Of a DNA stretch of 64,000 bases, positions 56,901 to 64,000 are shown in pieces. The notes beneath the pieces are model-generated. The model was not told the origin of the DNA. It ran no database searches and was given only the letters and a program-made list of their open reading frames with translations. Within the stretch, counting starts at the first letter, position 1. Each line of letters starts with the position of its first letter. The stretch covers positions 89,950 to 153,949 of the forward strand of contig JAFLCG010000015.1 in assembly GCA_017303635.1 (NCBI GenBank), read 5' to 3'. Origin of the DNA: Anaerolineae bacterium. GTDB lineage: Bacteria > Chloroflexota > Anaerolineae > Aggregatilineales > Phototrophicaceae. Made by a program: the position numbers and the translations under genes.

Positions 56901-59115
56901 TGGCTGGGGGGATCAAGGCTTTGGTCAGCCTCAGCAAGCATCAGAAAGTGACATGCCAGACTGGCTGGCACAGACTGGCGCCCTGATGAATCCGGAGGCC
57001 AGCGCGGAATCCGCTATTGATGAATGGATGGCAGAAACCGGCAGCCTGAGCAACCAGGCTGAATCTGCACCACAGTCGGATATTCCCGACTGGTTAGTGC
57101 AGACCGGCGAACTTGTCGATTCAGCCAACGCCAGTACGCAGGAAGCCGAACCGATTTCCGGTTGGATGGATGAAATTCAGCCTGAAAGTGCCGTAACCTC
57201 AGATTGGGCAGATGCCTCCACTGAAGCAACCACCTGGGAAAATGACCAGTTCTCTGAGGAACCGGCCACCGGAATGCGGACTACCGGACTCCTCAACCGC
57301 TTCCAAACGGGCCAGCTACCAATCACCAGCGGACTCGAAAGTGCTTCGTCTGAACCTGAAGCCGTGCCGGATTGGCTAAGCGGCATCGGCGCCAGCGCAG
57401 AGACCGCACCCACATTTGGTGATCTTCCGCAAGAAGATGATGTCGCGGCTTGGATGGCACAAACCGGCTCCCTGCTCGAATCAGCAGCGAAGAGTAGTAG
57501 TACCAATGAATGGGCCATCGTAGATGACGAGGTCATCCCGGATCAGCCGTCGATGACCACGACCGGACTCCTGAATCGCTTCAAGACCGGCAATCTCCCA
57601 TCAACCGGATCGATTGAGTCCGATTCGGATGAGATTGACTTTGGCTGGTCAACCGAGGCACAGCCTGCTTCCCAGAATACAGCTGATGTTCCCGACTGGC
57701 TCCAAACACTCGATACCAGCGAAGTTGAGGCCGTCGTCGAACCGGATATCATGCCCAAACCCGGTACCGGCCCCATTGACCAGATCAACTGGGGGGATCA
57801 ATTGGCACAGCCCGCCGCCGAAGCCAATTACCCGGATGACGAAGTGATTGAGGAAGACTCTATCCCGGATTGGCTCATGGGGGCTGAACCACAGGAAGAG
57901 CCCGTGGCAGCTTCCCCGCGCACAGGCACGACACCGCTTGACCAGATTGACTGGGGTATGCAGGCCGCGCCGGTTGCTGAGGATGACTACCTCGATGAAG
58001 AACCTGTCCAGCAGGCGGACATTCCGGATTGGTTAGCCCAGGCCGAACCCGCTCAACCTGAGTTCGAGATCGAGCAACCGCAAGCAGGTACTGCCCCGCT
58101 CGACCAGATTGACTGGGATATGCAGGCCGCGCCGGTTGCGGAGGACGACTACCTCGATGAAGAACCTGTCCAGCAAGCGGACATCCCGGATTGGTTAGCC
58201 CAGGCTGAACCCACCCAACCCGAATTCGACATCGAGCAACCACAAGCCAGTACAGCCCCGCTTGACGAGATGGATTGGGATCTTAGCGAAGAACCCGTTG
58301 CAGAAACGGAATTTGTCCAAGAAGTAGTTGAGCAACCGCTTGAAATGCCTGGCTGGCTAGAAGAGACTGAATCTGCCCAATCTGAACTGGTCGAAGAAAT
58401 GGCTGAGGCAACAGCCATTGAATCATCGGATAACTTCAACTGGGTAGCCCAGGCTGACGAAGTAACCGCCGAAGTCATTGACGCTCAAGAGGAAGAACTC
58501 AGTCCAATTGAAGATGACCTGAGTTGGATGCGTTCGACTTCCTTTGAGGAAACTGAAGCAGTTGCGACTTCGGATGAGCCGGATTGGGATGAATTAGCGA
58601 CTGCCGCTGAGCCAGATATGGTAGAAGCTGAAGCCATCAATCAGGAAACTCTGATGGCCGAAGCACCAATCGAAGCAGAAGCAGACTCATGGACGACATC
58701 CGAGCCAGTTATTGCCGAACAGGAAGAACGAAAGCTGGTTGAACTGGATAGTGAATGGGATGAAGAACTGGAAACCAGCCCGGCGTTGAACGCGCCGGAT
58801 TGGCTCAACGATATGGTTCCTGGCCTGGACATCAGCTATGACGTCGAAGAAGACGCCACGCCTGAAGAGGACTATGCATCAGCAGCCCCGGTCATCCCTG
58901 GCACGTTGCGCCCCAAGGTCGATTATGCTTGGTTGATGGACATCGCCGACGAAGAATCGCGCTACATGCTGCCGGTCACAGATACAATCCTGGCACGGAA
59001 GCGCCGTTATATCTTCACCCGGGAACCAGTCTGGCTGCGTCAACCGACTGAAAAGCGGGATGCCACCCCAGCCAATGCTGAAAGTGATATTGATCTTCCG
59101 CCCTGGTTGCAGTGA
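53929..59115 (+). CDS. Giant TPR protein with repeated DWL motifs and GLLNRFRTGNLP boxes
   Basis: A 1728-residue soluble, very acidic protein without signal peptide or membrane helix. Residues 1-235 form about six TPRs. Residues ~260-1660 are low-complexity and disordered. They hold some 35 short units of the type acidic-x-x-W-(L/M), many as PDWL or ATGWLDEMM. Six basic boxes of the form GLLNRFRTGNLP start near residues 344, 679, 803, 968, 1120 and 1213. The last ~70 residues (LRPKVDYAWLMDIADEE to LPPWLQ) are more ordered and basic. It has no catalytic motif and looks like a multivalent scaffold. The next gene shares the DWL motifs. Confidence 0.85.
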   Translation: MAEINLRDYLARLESLVSSGEYTQVVHHCRHILQYFPRHADTYRLLGRALLDNNKWQEAAEVFNRLQSVTPSDYTAHVALAEISNQLKRPDEAIWHLERAFEQQSNNQTLMDNLRDLYRRHRRQEFNRVQLTAGAAARQYIRNGLFEQAIRVLQEALQQTPERVDLRLLLAQTYREAGYYVEAGETSLDVLQTLPDCLDANLILAELWLSLQRPSDAQRYLERVQAVDPYAALQMVESDNVSADAFRLPELDFRRSVEREVLSGTPDWLESVDSKDEQPSAASNDLQGWSSFTPASGAQTDDLQLDSDFRQELPADWMQTGELPSSGPLPPVEPPKRTGGITGGLLSRFRTGGLPGTGQVSGSGQLPPMDEEDDEVFEPAPILPPVPPPRNKPPTQEVPAVSSRFATPDETKRFDESLMDPLGAPTSDEILAPSFDDNDPLYWMKQGDSEDSSDPRRTTASVGIGEDNILAATDTDDPMAWMQDYGTGLLADEPGPSRLNRQDAVDDSAPLSTEVAAVDPMAWMRDYSNDMLTEEAAAEARNETSFDDEQSNTAEEDGDPLAWLRGSGVEVVDDTPERTTATQQTIPVKADPLDWLSDDESLLNEALDMEALVDNNIRSAPLSAPQPTASIDRQNAMPQSPDNDLNWLSSQDEPEPDEFDWSQTATPNEPPPEASRKSGMLNRFRTGNLPITNPVGDEPVMPSIDDGMDFMDDIPMPSTGPVGTASSPASDFDWSATPEASTEDTGWLDDMMTPDQPDPAPEDVPDWLGGMNIQPPAAATATWFESSEPEEEPPSSDVKRTTGLLNRFRTGNLPGTNSLPEDESATPATGWLDEMMESEAPNTQDDSTWLMDTGALSGSSVRATDELGWGQPDEAPPATGWLDDMMTSEPGPVQDEAAWLMDTGPLSAPTTDEFAWAKTTQDIAPATGWLDEMMTTQEPEQPAAPVPEWLTGLEEPPAAPPTIAGTGGLLDRFRTGNLPATNSLTEESDDDGWGDQGFGQPQQASESDMPDWLAQTGALMNPEASAESAIDEWMAETGSLSNQAESAPQSDIPDWLVQTGELVDSANASTQEAEPISGWMDEIQPESAVTSDWADASTEATTWENDQFSEEPATGMRTTGLLNRFQTGQLPITSGLESASSEPEAVPDWLSGIGASAETAPTFGDLPQEDDVAAWMAQTGSLLESAAKSSSTNEWAIVDDEVIPDQPSMTTTGLLNRFKTGNLPSTGSIESDSDEIDFGWSTEAQPASQNTADVPDWLQTLDTSEVEAVVEPDIMPKPGTGPIDQINWGDQLAQPAAEANYPDDEVIEEDSIPDWLMGAEPQEEPVAASPRTGTTPLDQIDWGMQAAPVAEDDYLDEEPVQQADIPDWLAQAEPAQPEFEIEQPQAGTAPLDQIDWDMQAAPVAEDDYLDEEPVQQADIPDWLAQAEPTQPEFDIEQPQASTAPLDEMDWDLSEEPVAETEFVQEVVEQPLEMPGWLEETESAQSELVEEMAEATAIESSDNFNWVAQADEVTAEVIDAQEEELSPIEDDLSWMRSTSFEETEAVATSDEPDWDELATAAEPDMVEAEAINQETLMAEAPIEAEADSWTTSEPVIAEQEERKLVELDSEWDEELETSPALNAPDWLNDMVPGLDISYDVEEDATPEEDYASAAPVIPGTLRPKVDYAWLMDIADEESRYMLPVTDTILARKRRYIFTREPVWLRQPTEKRDATPANAESDIDLPPWLQ
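57928..58251 (+). repeat. Tandem 162-bp repeat inside the giant TPR gene
   Basis: Two in-frame units of 162 bp (54 codons) are nearly identical in DNA, each encoding PLDQIDW, AAPVAEDDYLDEEPVQQ, ADIPDWLAQAEP and EQPQA. A third decayed start follows at about 58252. Few silent changes separate units 1 and 2, so the duplication is recent or kept alike by gene conversion. Confidence 0.85.
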
Positions 59116-59158
59116 GATGCCCTGCAACCATCCGATACTCGCCTGAGAGGAATGCGCG

Positions 59159-61315
59159 ATGCCACCTGCCGACAACACGCCCGACTTCGACAAAATGTCG
59201 CCAGAAGAAATTATGGCGTGGATGGAGTCGCTTGCCAAACGCCAGGGTGCCAATGAAGGTTTTACGACGGCTGCCGATATGGATGTGCCCGAAGTAGATC
59301 CTAACACGGTCGTTATTGATGAGCCGGGTTATGTGCCCTCTGAAGGAAAAATGAAGGGGCAGAAAATTGGCCCAGGTGTGCCCATCGCCAGATCCGCACA
59401 GCCAGCTGCGCCGGTCGTCAGCAAACCGGTCGAGACCCCGCCGCCCGCGCCCGTTCAGCAAGTCCCACTACCGATCGAACCAGCGCCAGTCCAACCTGCT
59501 GCTCGTGTTCCAGAACCACCCCCCGTTGCGCCACCACCGGCACCAGCTCCTGCTGCACAAGGCACCCTATCGTGGCTCGAAAGCCTGGCGGCAGATCAAG
59601 GACCGTCCCTGGACTTCAGTCTGGAAGCCTTTGCAGCACCAGCAGCGCCGTCTAAAAAAGAAGAACCGAGCGTTGCCACAACCGACTGGCTGGCTGATCT
59701 GGCGCGCGTGTCTGATCTGACGGAAGCAGCAGCACCAGACCCAGTTATGCCAGTTCCCGAAGCTTCAGTAGCAGCTGATACCGTATCGTGGCTGGAAACG
59801 CTCGCTTCCGAGCAAGGCGCAGCGGCTGAAGAATTAGTGGCACCTGCCCCTATTGATATTCCAACCCCAACCGCGGTCGTTGATGACGGGCCGGGTTACA
59901 CGGATTATGCGTTCGACACCCCTGCGTTCACCAGCCGAACTGAACCCATCCCGGCACAGGTTTTGCCCGAACCGTTCCTCAGTGAAGAACCGCCACCACA
60001 GGATGCTGCTGCGTGGCTCGATCAACTAGCATCGGCGCAGAAACCAGGCGCCGTGATTCCACCCGCGCCTGAACCAATGGATGACATCTCGATCCAGGCA
60101 GCCCTGGCTCGCGGCGAAAATATCCCCCATGACGAGATGGAAGCCTGGATGCAGCGCCAGTTACAAATCGGCGCTAAACGTCCCGATCCCGACATAGGAG
60201 ATACTGATCTTGAAGCGCCTGCCGTACCTGCAGCGTTGCCGGATTGGCTGCTCGACCAAGTCGGTCCACCGCCGCCTCTGGACGAAGCGCCGCCGCCCGC
60301 GCAGGCACAACCTGCTTTAATCGAGGCTATTTTTGAGCCTCCGGCGGTCCAGCAAGCAGATCTGCCGGATTGGCTGCGTGAAGATAGTGACAGCATCAGC
60401 TCACTGGATGACATTTTTGCCACCAATGAACAGCCGCAGGTCGAGGCAGCACCGACCATCATCAGTGCGCCAGCAGCGGGTCTTTCCGCTGTAGATATGA
60501 GCGACCCCTGGGTAGAAGCCCTGGAAATGGAGTATCAGGCTGCTCACGGTGGTGAGATGCCTATGCCGGTTGCGCCAATTCCAGATTCAACCCCGCAAAT
60601 CACACTGACGGCAGCCGAATTCCCAGAAGAAGTCGATCTGACACCAGGCGAACTGGAACCGGCTCCCGACTGGTTAACCGGTCTGATGCCGGACATCACG
60701 GCAGTCCCGGCTGAAATGGATGCCGAACGCACGGCAGTGATTGAGGTAGATCCGGTTGCCATCCGCGCCGAAGCAATGGAAGACATGCCAGATTGGCTCC
60801 AGGACAACATGCCCGCAGCCTCGGCAGAGACGCAACTACCGGCTGAGGTCAGCGCTTCGATTGACGAAATTTCCAGTTGGCTGGAAACCATCGAACTGGA
60901 ACCAGCTGAAATCCCCACCTGGCTGACTGAAACGATCAATCCACCGGCTGCCCCGCCTCCGGCCCCGGTTACACCTGCCCCGGTCGCAGAACCAACAGGG
61001 ATCTTTGCCCCGGCAGCGGCAGCTCTTGCACCGGTTGGTACGCGCATCGCCAACGCGGTTGTCGATGCGGTCGCTGCACTCACCAGTGCCCGCAACCGCT
61101 ATAATGAGAATGATCTGGAAGGCAGCCTGAACGACTATGATACTCTGGTACGTTCCAACCAGAGCCTTGATGAAGTCGTCACCGACCTGACCAAAGCGGT
61201 CGAAAAGCACAAAGGAAATCCAACCGTTTACCGCGTGCTGGGAGACGGCCTGATGCGCCAGGGCAAACTGCAAGCCGCCCTAGACACTTACCGCAAGGCG
61301 CTCAATCAGCTATAA
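59159..61315 (+). CDS. DWL-motif protein with C-terminal TPR domain
   Basis: A 718-residue acidic soluble protein, the mirror image of its upstream neighbour: the motif region comes first, TPRs last. It starts MPPADNTPDFDKMSPEEIMAWMESL. A Pro/Ala-rich disordered region follows with about 13 W-(L/M) units (SWLESLAADQG, SWLETLASEQG, AAWLDQLASAQ, LPDWLLDQVG, LPDWLREDSD, MPDWLQDNMP). Residues ~640-718 are TPR-like, ending VYRVLGDGLMRQGKLQAALDTYRKALNQL. The ATG at 59159 has GAGAGGA ahead, 43 bases after the giant gene, so the two are cotranscribed and probably partners. Confidence 0.82.
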   Translation: MPPADNTPDFDKMSPEEIMAWMESLAKRQGANEGFTTAADMDVPEVDPNTVVIDEPGYVPSEGKMKGQKIGPGVPIARSAQPAAPVVSKPVETPPPAPVQQVPLPIEPAPVQPAARVPEPPPVAPPPAPAPAAQGTLSWLESLAADQGPSLDFSLEAFAAPAAPSKKEEPSVATTDWLADLARVSDLTEAAAPDPVMPVPEASVAADTVSWLETLASEQGAAAEELVAPAPIDIPTPTAVVDDGPGYTDYAFDTPAFTSRTEPIPAQVLPEPFLSEEPPPQDAAAWLDQLASAQKPGAVIPPAPEPMDDISIQAALARGENIPHDEMEAWMQRQLQIGAKRPDPDIGDTDLEAPAVPAALPDWLLDQVGPPPPLDEAPPPAQAQPALIEAIFEPPAVQQADLPDWLREDSDSISSLDDIFATNEQPQVEAAPTIISAPAAGLSAVDMSDPWVEALEMEYQAAHGGEMPMPVAPIPDSTPQITLTAAEFPEEVDLTPGELEPAPDWLTGLMPDITAVPAEMDAERTAVIEVDPVAIRAEAMEDMPDWLQDNMPAASAETQLPAEVSASIDEISSWLETIELEPAEIPTWLTETINPPAAPPPAPVTPAPVAEPTGIFAPAAAALAPVGTRIANAVVDAVAALTSARNRYNENDLEGSLNDYDTLVRSNQSLDEVVTDLTKAVEKHKGNPTVYRVLGDGLMRQGKLQAALDTYRKALNQL

Positions 61316-61328
61316 TCGCTACGTTTTT

Positions 61329-61354
61329 GAGCAGGGTAATACATTACCCTGCTC
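61329..61354. terminator. Hairpin between the DWL protein gene and ndk
   Basis: Perfect 12-bp arms GAGCAGGGTAAT and ATTACCCTGCTC with a 2-base centre. It is not followed by a U-tract; a second small hairpin (ACGGG/CCCGT) lies at about 61371-61390. It may end the upstream transcript or shield ndk mRNA. Confidence 0.55.
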
Positions 61355-61419
61355 GCATGTTTGCGCGAGACGGGTCAGGCTGGCCCGTTTGTGTTGCCTG
61401 AATGAGGAAGAATCTGATT

Positions 61420-61878
61420 ATGCCCATGGAACGTACTCTGATTATCGTCAAGCCCGATGGTGTGCAGCGTGGCCTCACCGGGGAAATCATCCGCCGGTTT
61501 GAAGCCCGAGGCCTCCGCATTATCGGCATGAAGTTCATGCAGGTCTCGACTGAACTAGCCGAGAAGCACTATGCCATCCATCGTGAACGCCCCTTCTTTG
61601 CGGGGTTGGTGAAGTACATCACCTCATCGCCCGTCGTTGTGATGGCGCTGGAAGGCACTAATGCGATTGCTGCCGCCCGTGGCACCATCGGCTCCACCAA
61701 GCCGCATGAAGCCGCAGCCGGGACGATTCGCGGAGACTTCGCGCTGGAAGTCGGGCGTAACCTGGTGCATGGTTCCGACAGCGTGGAAAACGGACAGATC
61801 GAAGTCGGCAACTTCTTCACTGAAGCCGAACTGCATCCCGGCTGGTCACGCAATACAGACCCCTGGATTTTTGAATAA
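61420..61878 (+). CDS. ndk: Nucleoside diphosphate kinase
   Basis: A 152-residue kinase that transfers the gamma phosphate of ATP to other nucleoside diphosphates through a phosphohistidine. The start MERTLIIVKPDGVQRGL is the family N-terminus, and the active-site His is in NLVHGSDS near residue 119. The ATG at 61420 is chosen because GAGGAAG stands nine bases ahead; ATGs at 61402 and 61426 are alternatives. It converges with rsfS across a shared terminator. Confidence 0.95.
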   Translation: MPMERTLIIVKPDGVQRGLTGEIIRRFEARGLRIIGMKFMQVSTELAEKHYAIHRERPFFAGLVKYITSSPVVVMALEGTNAIAAARGTIGSTKPHEAAAGTIRGDFALEVGRNLVHGSDSVENGQIEVGNFFTEAELHPGWSRNTDPWIFE

Positions 61879-61890
61879 GACAAGCAAAAC

Positions 61891-61916
61891 AAAACGGGGC
61901 GTGATCGCCCCGTTTT
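61891..61916. terminator. Bidirectional terminator between ndk and rsfS
   Basis: AAAACGGGGCG (61891-61901) pairs perfectly with CGCCCCGTTTT (61906-61916) around TGAT. The A and T ends give both strands a U-tract. Confidence 0.9.
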
Positions 61917-61917
61917 G

Positions 61918-62292
61918 CTATTCGATATTGAGCAGAATATTGGCTTCGCGCCACAACCCTTCCAGATCGTAGTACTCGCGTTTCGCCTCAATGAAGAGGT
62001 GAACGATCACGTCGCCATAGTCCATCAACACCCAACCACTATCAGAAGTCCCTTCGACTGACAGCGGTAGCTTGTTATAGTGCTCTTTGGTTCCTTCACG
62101 GACGTAATCCGCCAGCGCCCGCAGTTGACGATCACTCGTACCCGTTGCAATGACGAAAAAATCCGCAAGGATGGCATCCGGTCGCAGATCAAGCAGCAGA
62201 ATATCCGTAGCCTTCTTATCATTCAGCACATTGACGATGTGCTGGGCAAATTCCAGTGAATCCAGAGGAGCCTCCAGCCCACACGGGCGCAT
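61918..62292 (-). CDS. rsfS: Ribosomal silencing factor RsfS
   Basis: A 124-residue protein of the RsfS/YbeB (Iojap) family, which binds ribosomal protein uL14 and stops the subunits from joining in starvation. DILLLDLRPDAILADFFVIATGTSDRQLRALAD and GWVLMDYGDVIVHLF are the hallmark segments. The ATG at 62292 gives an N-terminus about 10 residues longer than some relatives. The usual partner nadD is not in this window. It is leftward and ends at the bidirectional terminator. Confidence 0.95.
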   Translation of the reverse strand: MRPCGLEAPLDSLEFAQHIVNVLNDKKATDILLLDLRPDAILADFFVIATGTSDRQLRALADYVREGTKEHYNKLPLSVEGTSDSGWVLMDYGDVIVHLFIEAKREYYDLEGLWREANILLNIE

Positions 62293-62386
62293 CCAAGAAA
62301 CGAAATAGCATTGTACATGACTGTATTATCAACGGGAACCTGTTTTAGCACCATTAGAATCCATTCATGGTTCCGCCAAAAGTCCC

Positions 62387-62416
62387 TTGACTCGCACTGC
62401 CTGCCCTGCCTATACT
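62387..62416 (+). promoter_or_regulatory. Sigma-70-type promoter of the ABC-F gene
   Basis: TTGACT (62387-62392), an 18-base spacer and TATACT (62411-62416). The implied transcript has a leader of about 255 bases before the ABC-F start. A hairpin CTGTAC/GTACAG lies at 62613-62630 within it. Confidence 0.6.
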
Positions 62417-62486
62417 CATTTTGTCGGTCGAATCTGCCTGATGAGCTGGCTTTCCCCCGACTTCCACCCGCCTGAGTGATCGGATC

Positions 62487-62576
62487 ATGAATGCATACCT
62501 TGAGCAGCCTGCTTTAATCCAACGGGATTACTCCTGCTCTGCTTGGCGTGCATCGGTCTGTTTCCCACGACCGTGA
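62487..62576 (+). CDS. Possible leader peptide (uORF) ahead of the ABC-F gene
   Basis: A 29-codon frame in the long leader between the promoter and the ABC-F start. The ribosome-binding site is weak. ABC-F resistance genes are often controlled by leader peptides that sense stalled ribosomes, so the position is suggestive, but chance cannot be excluded for a frame this short. Confidence 0.2.
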   Translation: MNAYLEQPALIQRDYSCSAWRASVCFPRP

Positions 62577-62678
62577 ACACAACTGCATAGGCGTAATATC
62601 CCGCCGGGTGATCTGTACTCATCTGTACAGGTCATGACGCACTTCGCGTACCCTGTTTTGTAACGATTGGCGGTGCCT

Positions 62679-63893
62679 ATGAACGCATTGATCCATGCCC
62701 AACACATCTCCAAAGCCTACGGCTTAAAATCTGTCCTCAATGATGTATCCGTTATCCTCAACCCCGGTGAGCGCATCGGCCTAGTGGGAGCTAACGGTGC
62801 CGGTAAGTCAACCCTGTTGAAGATTATCGCGGGGGAAGTCCCACCAGATGATGGCAATGTGCGCGTTGATCCCATAGTAACGCTCGGCTACCTGCCGCAG
62901 GTCATCGTCGGCTATGAGGACTCTACCGTCCGCGAACTGCTGGCGGATGCCGACCGTGACCTGCGCCTATTGGAAACCCGGTTGCGAACCCTGGAAACCG
63001 ACATGACTCAAAGCACAGGTGTTCATCTCGAGTCCATCCTGGCTGAATATGGCGAGTTGACTGAGCAGTTTGAACGGCGCGGTGGCTATGACCTGGAACA
63101 GCGCATTGCTGCCGTAGTACGCGGTCTGCGGATCGATCATCTGCCACCGGATCGACTCTTCGGCACGCTTTCTGGTGGTGAACGCGCCCGGCTAGGGCTA
63201 GCGCTGCTCCTCCTGAGCGCGCCCGATGCCCTGCTGCTGGACGAACCCACCAATCATCTGGATAGCAGCAGTCTGAACTGGCTGGAAAGTTATCTGGCAG
63301 GATTTCAGGGTGGGATGCTAGTCGTCTCACATGATCGTGAATTTCTCAATCGCACCATCACCATCATTGTAGAAATTGATGAACAGACGCGGTCAATGAA
63401 GCGCTACAACGGGGACTATGATACATACGCGGCTTCCAAACTCCGTGAACGCGAACAGCAACAGCGCGAATATGAAGCTCAGCAAGAGGAAATCGCCGGA
63501 TTGCGGTTGGCCGTCGCGGAAACAGCCCGCAGCAACCGCAATTACCGTTCGCATACCGACAGTGACAAGTTCGTCCGGAACTTCAAGATCGCTCAGCACG
63601 ATACGACAGTCTCCAAGCGTGTGAAGTCTGCCGAGGAACGCCTGAAGCGACTGGAAGCCAACAAGCTCCCACCACCACCCATCCCATTGCGCTTTGACCC
63701 CGCGCTAAACCCGGAAGCGTTACGGGCACGCTTGCCCATCATGGCTACCGGAATCCACAAATGTTATGACGGTCGGATGATTCTCGATGCGGTGAATCTC
63801 ACGATTTACCCGGAGAGTCGCATCGCACTCGTCGGGCCAAATGGCGCGGGCAAGTCCACCTTGCTCAAGATACTAGGTTGTGTTGACATTTGA
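62679..63893 (+). pseudogene. ABC-F family ATPase gene, truncated by an insertion sequence
   Basis: Codes for 404 residues of a soluble ABC-F protein, whose members act on the ribosome in translation or antibiotic protection. ABC1 is complete: Walker A GANGAGKST near residue 37, signature LSGGERARLGLALLLL and Walker B LLLDEPTNHLD. The linker arm rich in Arg/Glu/Gln follows (KLREREQQQREYEAQQEEI). ABC2 begins but breaks off right after its Walker A (GPNGAGKSTLLKIL); the frame then runs 4 codons into IS sequence and stops. About 130 C-terminal residues are missing, so it is probably inactive. The ATG at 62679 fits best. Confidence 0.85.
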
Positions 63894-64000
63894 GGTATAT
63901 TGGTCGGATGAAACCTGTGACGCTGACCAATGACCAGTGGACAAAAATCCACGCTTTTCTGAGGCAAGAACCGCGAGCCTATGTCGGGAACGAAACGGAA
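63879..64000 (+). mobile_element. Left end of an IS5-like insertion sequence (runs off window)
   Basis: Sequence from about 63879 is foreign to the ABC-F frame and starts GTTGTGTTGACATTTGAGG, a plausible terminal repeat. It carries the start of a transposase frame 30 bases in. The far end, right repeat and target duplication lie beyond the window. Confidence 0.75.
63908..64000 (+). CDS. IS5-family transposase, N-terminal fragment
   Basis: An open frame of 31 residues to the window edge. LTNDQWTKIHAFLRQEPRAY and VGNETE after it resemble the N-terminal DUF4096 region of IS5-family transposases. The DDE core is beyond the window. It is transcribed in the same direction as the interrupted ABC-F gene, whose promoter might read into it. 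Confidence 0.75.
   Translation, partial: MKPVTLTNDQWTKIHAFLRQEPRAYVGNETE

Noticed and set aside
57928..58251. The internal tandem repeat as a CRISPR-like array
   Set aside because: The units are 162 bp, in frame, coding and not separated by spacers. No cas gene and no short repeat/spacer array was seen anywhere in the window.
62528..62713. A 61-codon frame on the minus strand upstream of the ABC-F gene
   Set aside because: It overlaps the ABC-F start and leader, has no ribosome-binding site and resembles no protein family.

Overview
The window is about 64 kb of ordinary bacterial chromosome at moderately high GC. It has dense, short-spaced genes, GTG/TTG starts alongside ATG, two tRNA genes and no phage or plasmid backbone. 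The gene set points to the Chloroflexota, most likely an Anaerolineae-type lineage. The pointers are many TPR, HEAT, FHA and Roadblock proteins, Thr/Pro-rich lipoprotein spacers, the histidine-phosphatase/DUF3090/SCO1664 trio shared by Actinobacteria and Chloroflexi, a BMP-type nucleoside importer, and dispersed GGGCGACCC palindromes. This placement is inference from gene content; no rRNA or ribosomal protein marker is present.

Layout. 1-4.6 kb: HEAT-repeat protein, an unknown, a low-molecular-weight phosphatase, an SDR, a KynB-type cyclase and small membrane proteins. 4.7-11 kb: a leftward cell-surface polysaccharide operon (phosphodiester glycosidase, RmlD-like reductase, two GT2 enzymes, a GT4 enzyme, a Wzz-like protein) with rnhB embedded in it. 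11.3-14.7 kb: tRNA-Val, a PfkB kinase, a secreted protein, and a broken second copy of the pfkB 5' end. 15-21.5 kb: two convergent histidine kinases without membrane segments, a PpsR-type protein, a beta-propeller protein, and tRNA-Leu with a decayed partial copy beside it. 21.5-25.5 kb: ECF sigma factor and putative anti-sigma factor separated by a nest of palindromic repeats and a 92-bp MITE-like element, then a Nudix hydrolase and two related membrane-anchored proteins. 25.5-32.3 kb: a DeoR regulator with clear operators facing a DUF4406 gene, a compact operon of unknown surface proteins (PLAT, Ig-like, propeller), trmD, a Roadblock protein and an FHA/zinc-ribbon protein. 32.4-43.2 kb: a GT-C membrane glycosyltransferase, an alkyltransferase-like protein, a cobalamin riboswitch with btuCD-like genes, a PPOX/methyltransferase/phosphoesterase group and the SCO1664 trio. 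43.3-52.5 kb: a secreted 5'-nucleotidase behind a candidate Pho box, a TPR membrane protein and a complete BMP-type nucleoside ABC importer. 52.6-64 kb: a secreted propeller-like protein, two very large consecutive proteins carrying TPR domains and dozens of short acidic Trp-Leu motifs, ndk, rsfS, and an ABC-F ATPase gene cut by an IS5-like element that runs off the window.

How the genes fit together. An extracellular nucleotidase (43.4 kb) and a nucleoside/BMP importer (47.5-52.5 kb), with ndk and the DUF4406/DeoR pair elsewhere, suggest active nucleotide salvage and perhaps phosphate scavenging. The left third builds surface glycans. The most unusual content is the pair of giant TPR plus DWL-motif proteins at 53.9-61.3 kb. 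They have mirrored architecture and six copies of a basic GLLNRFRTGNLP-like box. They look like a multivalent scaffold of unknown role and are the best candidate here for an undescribed system.
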